The notes beneath the pieces are model-generated. The model saw nothing but the letters and a program-made list of their open reading frames with translations. It did not search any database and was not told the origin of the DNA. A stretch of 11,772 nt of DNA from contig CALCHC010000121.1 in the NCBI GenBank assembly GCA_937901335.1, positions 1-11,772 on the forward strand, in the 5' to 3' direction. Source of the DNA: an uncultured Phascolarctobacterium sp. (GTDB taxonomy: Bacteria > Bacillota > Negativicutes > Acidaminococcales > Acidaminococcaceae). The position numbers and the translations under genes are program-made. This document shows, piece after piece, positions 7,261-11,772 of this stretch; position 1 is the first letter of the stretch; each line of letters begins with the position of its first letter.

Positions 7261-8132
7261 TGTTTTCTATCGTTAAAAACTGGAAAATCTTTTTTGCAAT
7301 CACTGTTTCTTTCTTGGTAATCGGTATTGGTTCCATTTTGTTCAAAGGCTTCAACCTTGGCATTGACTTTACCGGCGGTAGCATTATGGACTTGTCCTTT
7401 AACAAGGCAGTAACTGTTTCTGAAGTTCGTGATGTTTTGAAAGAACATAATCTTGGCAACAGCGTTATCCAATTGGAAAACGTTGATGGCGAGCAAGCTT
7501 CTAAAAACGTATTGATTCGTACCGGTGTTATCGATGACAGCCTGCGTCGTGAAGTAATGGCTGATTTGGGTAAAGATTTGGGTGAATTCCAAATCCAACG
7601 TGTTGAACAAGTAGGTGCTACCATTGGCGGCGAATTGATTCAACAAGCTGTAATGGCAATTGGCCTTTCTTGGGTATTGATGATTGCCTACATCACCTTA
7701 CGTTTTGAATTTAAGTTTGCTATTGCGGCGATTATCGCCTTGATTATCGACGTACTGGTAACCTTGAGCTACTTCTCTTTGTTGCATATGGAATTGGATT
7801 CTTCCTTCGTTGCAGCACTCTTGACCGTAGTAGGTTACTCTATCAACGGTACTATCGTAATCTTTGACCGTATTCGTGAAGCGCTTAAAACCCACCGTCG
7901 TAACGAAAGCCTTGGTGATATGGTAGATAACTGCATTTGGACTACCATGACTCGTACCTGCTACACCGTAGGTACCTCCTTGTTCGCAATCGTTTCCATC
8001 TTCCTGTGGGGTGGCGAAACCATTCACAACTTCTCCTTTGCGATGTTGGTAGGTTTCTGCAGTGGTGCGTACACTTCTGTGTTCCTCGCAGGTCCGTTGT
8101 GGTTGATGCTCCGTGGCAAGATTAAAGCGTGA
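7260..8132 (+). CDS. secF: Protein translocase subunit SecF, unusual NGT motif
   Basis: This 290-residue protein has normal SecF length: helix 1 (about 8-27), the periplasmic FNLGIDFTGG motif (31-40), then five more helices from about 129. It pairs with SecD and YajC to use the proton motive force late in protein translocation. The ATG overlaps the secD stop by one base, and AAGGAGGTG sits at the end of secD as ribosome-binding site. In the fourth helix the family motif GYSINDT(I/V)V(I/V)FDRIRE reads GYSINGTIVIFDRIRE (192-207), so the conserved Asp is Gly197. The later TR motif (231-232), which contains the proposed partner arginine, is kept, as is FLWGG (248-252). A strong terminator follows. 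Confidence 0.96.
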   Translation: MFSIVKNWKIFFAITVSFLVIGIGSILFKGFNLGIDFTGGSIMDLSFNKAVTVSEVRDVLKEHNLGNSVIQLENVDGEQASKNVLIRTGVIDDSLRREVMADLGKDLGEFQIQRVEQVGATIGGELIQQAVMAIGLSWVLMIAYITLRFEFKFAIAAIIALIIDVLVTLSYFSLLHMELDSSFVAALLTVVGYSINGTIVIFDRIREALKTHRRNESLGDMVDNCIWTTMTRTCYTVGTSLFAIVSIFLWGGETIHNFSFAMLVGFCSGAYTSVFLAGPLWLMLRGKIKA

Positions 8133-8170
8133 TAAGCACTTCTGACGCGTTTTGAGTAAAGTAGTTATTT

Positions 8171-8211
8171 AAACTGCATTCTCTAATATAGAGAGTGCAG
8201 TTTTTTATTTT
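8171..8211 (+). terminator. Strong intrinsic terminator after secF
   Basis: The arms AAACTGCATTCTCT (8171-8184) and AGAGAGTGCAGTTT (8190-8203) form a 14-bp stem with one G-T pair and the loop AATAT. A T-rich tract runs through 8211. It ends the yajC-secD-secF unit and insulates the tctBA genes. Confidence 0.92.
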
Positions 8212-8237
8212 AAAAAGTAATAAAACGTGAAGCTTTC

Positions 8238-8266
8238 GTGACAAATATCTCATAATCTGTTACAAT
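8238..8266 (+). promoter_or_regulatory. Predicted promoter of tctB-tctA
   Basis: A -35 box GTGACA (8238-8243) and a -10 box TACAAT (8261-8266) have 17-bp spacing; each matches the consensus at 5 of 6 positions. The predicted start, about 8273, leaves a leader of roughly 45 nt containing the TGAGG ribosome-binding site at 8306-8310. It lies directly downstream of the secF terminator, as expected for an independent unit. Confidence 0.6.
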
Positions 8267-8318
8267 CATAATGTTCTGGTTAATTTGACTACTAAATAAG
8301 ATATATGAGGTTGTTTTG

Positions 8319-8789
8319 ATGAAAAATATGGCGAATTGTAATTTCTTGGTCAGCATCTTGGGGATGATGATAGGTGCTGGCATTATGAACGCTGCCAGTG
8401 AATTTCCCTTGGAGTTTACTGAAAACGGTCCTGGAGCTGGCTTTTGGCCCTTTGCTTTAGGCGCAGCGATGACTGTTGCTGCAGTAGTGCTTTTGGTTTA
8501 TACCTTTACTGCTAAAGCGGAACTGTCCAAACAAACTGTAGCTTTGACCTTGCCCGCCAACAAGCGTGTATATGCTATGATGGGTATTATTGTTGTTTAC
8601 TGCGCTTTGATTAGTGTGCTTGGTTTCTATCCTGCTTCTGCACTTTTGATTCCTGCAACCATGAAGCTGATGGATTTCCACGACAAAAAAGTTATTGCAA
8701 TGACCACTGTTGGTACTATTGCTTTCATTTACGTTATCTTTAGCTTATTGCTGCATACTCAAATGCCGCAATCTATGTTCTTAGAGTAG
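8319..8789 (+). CDS. tctB: Tripartite tricarboxylate transporter, small membrane subunit (TctB/DUF1468)
   Basis: This 156-residue membrane protein shows four hydrophobic segments (about 8-25, 40-61, 83-103, 122-145) and the TctB-type N-terminal pattern ending in NGPGAGFWPFALG, shortly before helix 2. In TTT transporters the small subunit pairs with TctA and couples ion-driven uptake of carboxylates delivered by a periplasmic TctC protein. I chose the ATG at 8319: TGAGG (8306-8310) sits 8 bases upstream. A TTG one codon earlier is possible but less favourable. tctA begins 13 bp after the stop, so they form an operon. The sequence is poorly conserved in this family, so the call leans on topology, motif and neighbour. 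The substrate cannot be inferred. Confidence 0.85.
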   Translation: MKNMANCNFLVSILGMMIGAGIMNAASEFPLEFTENGPGAGFWPFALGAAMTVAAVVLLVYTFTAKAELSKQTVALTLPANKRVYAMMGIIVVYCALISVLGFYPASALLIPATMKLMDFHDKKVIAMTTVGTIAFIYVIFSLLLHTQMPQSMFLE

Positions 8790-8802
8790 GGAGGGTGTTG
8801 AA

Positions 8803-10284
8803 ATGGCTGATATTCTTACTGCTTTAAGTATGATTTTTGTTCCTTTGAACCTTTTGGGTTTAGTTTTTGGTGTTGCCGTTGGTATCGCCTTTGGTTGTAT
8901 GCCTGGTCTTTCCGTAAATATGGGTTTGGCGTTGCTGTTCCCCTTGGCGTTTAGCTTCCAAGGTATTGGCGGTATCTTGATGCTCCTTGGTATTTACTGC
9001 GGTGCAATTTATGGTGGCAGTATCTCTGCAATTCTTTTAAAAACTCCCGGTACTCCTGCTTCCGTAGCAACTACTCTTGATGGTTATCCCATGGCAACTA
9101 AGTTGAAACAACCTGGTCGTGCTCTTGGACTTTCCACTATGGCAAGTGCTTTTGGCGGTGTGTTCAGTACCATCTGCTTAATTTTGCTTGCTCCTCAATT
9201 GGCAAAGGTCGCTTTGCAATTCTCCAAACCGGAATACTTTGCTCTCGCTATTTTTGGTTTGAGTATCATTACCTCTGTTTCCAGTGGTAGCGTTATCAAA
9301 GGCATCATGGGTGGTCTATTTGGTTTGTTCCTTGCAACTGTTGGTATTGACGATATGAGTGGTTCCATTCGTTTCACTTTGGATACTACTTACTTGCTTG
9401 GTGGCGTTTCTTTCATTCCTGTTTTGATTGGCGTGTTTGCTTTCGCGCAAGTACTCTCCAGTATTGAAGATTACTACCATAGCCAACAATCTGAACCTAT
9501 TAAGTTCATTGATAAAGTATTGCCTTCTTGGGCAGATTTCAAAAAAGTATTTGCTACTTTGATTCGTTCTTCTACCATAGGTACTTTTATTGGTTGCGTT
9601 CCCGGTACTGGCGGCGATATTGCTTCCTTCGTATCTTATGACCAAGCAAAACGTTGGTCTAAGAACAGTGCAAACTTCGGTAATGGCGAACCTGAAGGCG
9701 TTGCTGCTCCCGAAGCTGGCAATAACGCAGTTTCCGGCGGTGCGTTTATTCCTGTACTTACTTTGGGTATTCCCGGTGACGGCGCTACTGCTATTATGAT
9801 GGGTGCGCTGATGGTACAAGGCTTGCAACCCGGTCCCTTGCTTTTCGTAGAAAAAGCACCTGACGTTTACGCAATCTTCATCGGCTTGCTTCTTGCTAAT
9901 GTAATTATGGGTATCATGGGCTTCTCTTTGATTCGCCTGTTTGCCAAAGTAGTTAACGTGCCTGTACACATCCTGCTTCCCATTATTGTAATGATGACCT
10001 TCGTTGGCACTTACTCTTACAATAATTCCATGAACGATGTGTATTTGATGGTAGCTTCCGGTTTTGTAGGGTACTTCCTCAATAAACTGGGCTTCTCCAT
10101 GTCTGCGATTATCATTGGCATTATTTTGGGTAGTATGGCAGAGCAAAACTTTGTCGGTTCCTTGATTATGAGTGATGGTAATTTCAATATTTTCTTCACT
10201 CGTCCTATTTGCTTGTTCTTCTTGGCGGCAGCGGCACTTTCTTTGTTGTCTCCTGTGATTGGCAAGCTCTTTAAAAAAGCATAA
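8803..10284 (+). CDS. tctA: Tripartite tricarboxylate transporter, large membrane subunit TctA
   Basis: At 493 residues this is the usual TctA length, with about 12 hydrophobic segments. Both family half-repeats are visible: GCMPGLSVNMGLALLFPLAF (31-50) with YGGSISAILLKTPGTPAS (70-87) in the first, and GCVPGTGGDIASFVSYDQAK (264-283) with GVAAPEAGNNAVSGGAFIP (299-317) and LTLGIPGDGATAIMMGA (319-335) in the second. The small-residue and proline-rich GxxPG loops are expected to form the substrate site. TctA takes carboxylates from a periplasmic TctC receptor and moves them inward using an ion gradient. The start is backed by GGGAGG just after the tctB stop. No tctC gene is in view. An insertion sequence begins 34 bp after the stop, and no intact terminator is visible. 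Confidence 0.95.
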   Translation: MADILTALSMIFVPLNLLGLVFGVAVGIAFGCMPGLSVNMGLALLFPLAFSFQGIGGILMLLGIYCGAIYGGSISAILLKTPGTPASVATTLDGYPMATKLKQPGRALGLSTMASAFGGVFSTICLILLAPQLAKVALQFSKPEYFALAIFGLSIITSVSSGSVIKGIMGGLFGLFLATVGIDDMSGSIRFTLDTTYLLGGVSFIPVLIGVFAFAQVLSSIEDYYHSQQSEPIKFIDKVLPSWADFKKVFATLIRSSTIGTFIGCVPGTGGDIASFVSYDQAKRWSKNSANFGNGEPEGVAAPEAGNNAVSGGAFIPVLTLGIPGDGATAIMMGALMVQGLQPGPLLFVEKAPDVYAIFIGLLLANVIMGIMGFSLIRLFAKVVNVPVHILLPIIVMMTFVGTYSYNNSMNDVYLMVASGFVGYFLNKLGFSMSAIIIGIILGSMAEQNFVGSLIMSDGNFNIFFTRPICLFFLAAAALSLLSPVIGKLFKKA

Positions 10285-10318
10285 TTATTAAAAATAATAA
10301 GGCACTACCTTAATGGTG

Positions 10319-10378
10319 TGAACAGAACCAGTAAAAACGGACAATAGACAAAAAGCCCCCTGATGTAGGAAAATTAAA
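10319..10378 (+). repeat. Left terminal inverted repeat of the IS
   Basis: The first 13 bases, TGAACAGAACCAG, are identical to the reverse complement of the right end. Within the first 26 bases there are only four mismatches. After a 3-base gap, homology resumes around AGCCCC and ends in an identical 15-base block, TGTAGGAAAATTAAA (10364-10378). The total span is 60 bases on the left. Confidence 0.92.
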
Positions 10379-10394
10379 ATACTACATCAGGGGG
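10356..10394 (+). promoter_or_regulatory. Perfect 13-bp hairpin occluding the orfA ribosome-binding site
   Basis: CCCCCTGATGTAG (10356-10368) is the exact reverse complement of CTACATCAGGGGG (10382-10394), with a 13-base loop. The AGGGGG presumed ribosome-binding site of orfA (ATG at 10402) is the 3' arm of this stem. A transcript reading in from tctA would fold it and hide the site, while one starting inside the element past the 5' arm would not. Read-through protection of this type is known for other insertion sequences such as IS10 and IS50; here it is inferred. Confidence 0.75.
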
Positions 10395-10401
10395 TATTAT
10401 T

Positions 10402-10716
10402 ATGCAAAAAAGAAGTTATACACATTTACAAGCTTTGTATCCAGTGATAAAAGAAATGTTAGCCACTGGAAAAACACAACGTGAAATAGCTCAGCACTTT
10501 GGATTAAAAGATAAATATGTTGTTAAACGACTTCTTAACAGAGAACGTCGTAAAGATAAAAAGGTAGTTGCAGGAATCATACTGCGACCTAAAGGACGTC
10601 CACGAAAAGATACTGTGCCACGTAATCTGTTAAAAGAACAGTCATATGAAATCAATCGTCTGAAAATGGAAAACAAATTGTTGCGGGATTTTCTGCTGTT
10701 GACAGAAAGGAAGTGA
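10402..10716 (+). CDS. IS3-family transposase OrfA (helix-turn-helix protein)
   Basis: This 104-residue basic protein begins with a helix-turn-helix (about 17-45: MLATGKTQREIAQHFGLKDK, then YVVKRLLNRE), followed by a basic linker (RPKGRPRK) and a leucine-rich C-terminal helix (about 82-100, INRLKMENKLLRDFLLL) typical of the OrfA dimerisation zipper. In IS3 elements OrfA binds the inverted repeats and forms the N-terminus of the OrfAB transposase made by -1 frameshifting. The stop is TGA at 10714, overlapping the orfB GTG. The ribosome-binding site lies inside the upstream hairpin. Confidence 0.9.
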   Translation: MQKRSYTHLQALYPVIKEMLATGKTQREIAQHFGLKDKYVVKRLLNRERRKDKKVVAGIILRPKGRPRKDTVPRNLLKEQSYEINRLKMENKLLRDFLLLTERK

Positions 10717-11570
10717 GGCCACTGGTAAAATATCAGATTATTCATATGAACAGAAATAGATATCCAATATCCGTAATGTGTCGTTTCTTCAGAGTCTCAC
10801 GCAGTGGCTATTATGGTTATGTTAGCCGTCTTTGCAAACCTTCCCATGATGTTGCTTTGGCAGAAATAATACGTGATCAACAGAAGAAATGTGATAGAAC
10901 TTATGGTTATAGACGTATGTGTAAGTGGCTTGAAAAGGTGAAGAAGATACATCGTAACCCTAAAACCATTCTTCGCATTATGAAGAAATATGAGTTGCTA
11001 TCCGAAATTCGCAGACGCAGGAAGTGGAGGCAAATCGGGCAACAAGTACATAAATACGAAAATCTGTTGAACAGAGAGTTTCAAGCAAATAAGCCAAATC
11101 ACAAATGGGTTACGGACATATCTTACATTCATACAGGACAAGGCATTTTATACCTATCAATAATTCGAGATTTGTTTGATAATAGTATCGTTGCCTACAA
11201 AACTGGAACAGCACAAACTGTTAATCTCGTGCTTGATACTATCCGCCTTGCAATGCAAAAAGAAAAGAAAGTCGCTACGGAGTTGCAGCTCCATAGCGAC
11301 CAAGGTGGTCAATACACATCGCAAGCATATTTTGACCTTACTAAAGAATATGGTATAACTCCATCCATGTCAAGACGGGGAAACTGTTATGACAATGCCA
11401 TGGCAGAGAATTTCTTTTCCATTCTCAAAACAGAATGCATCTACAGACATCAGGCTGCCACTTTTGAAGAAGCACGAACATTAATTGACAATTACATCTT
11501 TTTCTATAATAATCAGCGTATCCAAATGAAAACAGGAGTGGCGCCACTTGCGTTACGCCACTCCGTTTAA
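10713..11570 (+). CDS. IS3-family transposase OrfB (DDE catalytic domain)
   Basis: This 285-residue protein contains the HTH_21-like region SVMCRFFRVSRSGYYGY (20-36) and YGYRRMCKWL (64-73), then an integrase-type catalytic core. The DD(35)E triad is complete: D135 (WVTDISY), D196 (LHSDQGGQYTS) and E232 (NAMAENFFSILKTE). The C-terminal YNNQRIQ motif is present. The frame is -1 relative to orfA and open from 10650, so the two overlap by about 67 bases. A GTGA stop/start overlap at 10713 would allow translational coupling. I see no canonical A6G slippery site in the overlap, so frameshifting to an OrfAB fusion is possible but not located. The coding region is intact. Confidence 0.94.
   Translation: MRPLVKYQIIHMNRNRYPISVMCRFFRVSRSGYYGYVSRLCKPSHDVALAEIIRDQQKKCDRTYGYRRMCKWLEKVKKIHRNPKTILRIMKKYELLSEIRRRRKWRQIGQQVHKYENLLNREFQANKPNHKWVTDISYIHTGQGILYLSIIRDLFDNSIVAYKTGTAQTVNLVLDTIRLAMQKEKKVATELQLHSDQGGQYTSQAYFDLTKEYGITPSMSRRGNCYDNAMAENFFSILKTECIYRHQAATFEEARTLIDNYIFFYNNQRIQMKTGVAPLALRHSV
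11535..11564 (+). terminator. Hairpin at the 3' end of orfB, possible terminator
   Basis: GGAGTGGCG (11535-11543) pairs perfectly with CGCCACTCC (11556-11564) around a 12-base loop. It overlaps the last codons of orfB and is followed only by a weak T-tract (GTTT, then AAAACTTTAATTTT). It may end or protect the transposase transcript. Confidence 0.4.
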
Positions 11571-11573
11571 AAC

Positions 11574-11630
11574 TTTAATTTTCCTACAATGGGGCTCTTT
11601 TATGTTGTCCGTATAATCTGGTTCTGTTCA
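11574..11630 (-). repeat. Right terminal inverted repeat of the IS
   Basis: Read on the minus strand this begins TGAACAGAACCAG and ends TGTAGGAAAATTAAA, mirroring the left repeat over 57 bases with a 3-base gap. It lacks the partner arm that makes the RBS hairpin at the left end. Confidence 0.92.
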
Positions 11631-11670
11631 ATGAGCGGGGGCTTTCCTATTTATATATTCATTAACTTAC

Positions 11671-11772
11671 TTAAAACGCATAATTTGCTTGTACGCTACC
11701 GCTGAAGCCTTCACGTTGACCTACGTAAGCACGACCATTCAAGTCAATGCTCCATTTGTCGCTTGCTTTGTA
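11671..11772 (-). CDS. C-terminus of an outer-membrane beta-barrel (autotransporter-like) protein, partial
   Basis: The minus strand encodes 33 residues before a TAA stop whose complement is at 11671-11673. The peptide contains KWSIDLNGRAYVGQREG and ends VQANYAF. Alternating hydrophobic and polar residues, aromatic positions and a terminal Phe fit the last two strands and beta-signal of an outer-membrane barrel inserted by BamA; the GYVG-like turn is common in autotransporter barrels. The passenger or N-terminal part lies beyond the right window edge, so autotransporter versus other barrel type cannot be decided. The gene converges on tctA and the IS. Frame and terminal motif are clear; the family call is moderate. 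Confidence 0.7.
   Translation of the reverse strand, partial: YKASDKWSIDLNGRAYVGQREGFSGSVQANYAF

Larger units (their letters stand above)
10319..11630 (+). mobile_element. IS3-family insertion sequence, 1312 bp
   Basis: The element is bounded by imperfect inverted repeats with 5'-TG...CA-3' tips and carries the IS3-type two-gene transposase (orfA, then orfB in the -1 frame). Both reading frames and both ends are intact, so it could be active. It sits between tctA and a convergent outer-membrane protein gene. The flanking triplets are GTG (left) and ATG (right), so there is no exact target duplication. I cannot assign a subgroup within IS3 with certainty. Confidence 0.93.

Noticed and set aside
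8316..8318. TTG as the tctB start
   Set aside because: The ATG immediately after it has better spacing from TGAGG and is a stronger start codon.
9316..10146. Minus-strand open frame of 276 codons opposite tctA
   Set aside because: Fully antisense to tctA, His/Asn/Gln-rich, with no membrane or domain pattern; codon bias of the real gene explains the lack of stops.
10650..10716. Canonical A6G-type slippery sequence for -1 frameshifting
   Set aside because: The overlap between orfA and orfB holds only short runs (AAAA, TTTT); I could not identify a convincing heptamer, so I make no frameshift-site call.
11612..11617. TATAAT near the right end of the IS as an outward promoter
   Set aside because: No acceptable -35 box lies 16-18 bp upstream (the bases there are about ATGGGG), and the downstream gene is on the opposite strand.

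Overview
The window looks like chromosomal DNA of a diderm Firmicute (class Negativicutes). The gene order ruvA-ruvB-queH / spoIID-queA-tgt / yajC-secD-secF and the presence of a SpoIID family protein are Firmicute traits. The right edge, however, holds the C-terminus of an outer-membrane beta-barrel protein ending in Tyr-Ala-Phe, which requires an outer membrane. A Phascolarctobacterium/Acidaminococcaceae-type genome is my best guess, from memory and gene content only.

Layout. (1) 2-1870: end of ruvA, then ruvB and queH, tightly packed on the + strand (Holliday-junction migration plus the last step of queuosine synthesis). (2) 1871-2155: an AT-rich gap with a good sigma-70-type promoter just before spoIID. 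(3) 2156-5622: spoIID, queA, tgt. Tgt, QueA and QueH together form the whole tRNA-level branch from preQ1 to queuosine. (4) 5694-8132: yajC, secD, secF (ancillary Sec translocase complex), closed by a strong intrinsic terminator at 8171-8211. (5) 8238-10284: a promoter, then tctB and tctA, the two membrane subunits of a tripartite tricarboxylate-type (TTT) transporter, with no tctC receptor gene in view. (6) 10319-11630: a complete-looking IS3-family insertion sequence (orfA, orfB, long imperfect terminal inverted repeats). (7) 11671-11772: 3' end of the minus-strand outer-membrane protein gene.

The housekeeping genes are ordinary in order and length, but two carry substitutions at positions I recognise as functionally critical. 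The SpoIID-like protein has Lys where the family has its catalytic Glu, and its usually near-invariant C-terminal GHG...SQWGA signature is altered. SecF has Gly in place of the Asp of the NDT motif, which is linked to proton coupling. The insertion sequence has a perfect 13-bp hairpin that buries the ribosome-binding site of its own orfA, and it lacks a convincing target-site duplication. I see no CRISPR array, tRNA, rRNA or defence system, and no clearly new multi-gene system. The most interesting signals are the residue-level changes and the structure of the IS and its junctions.
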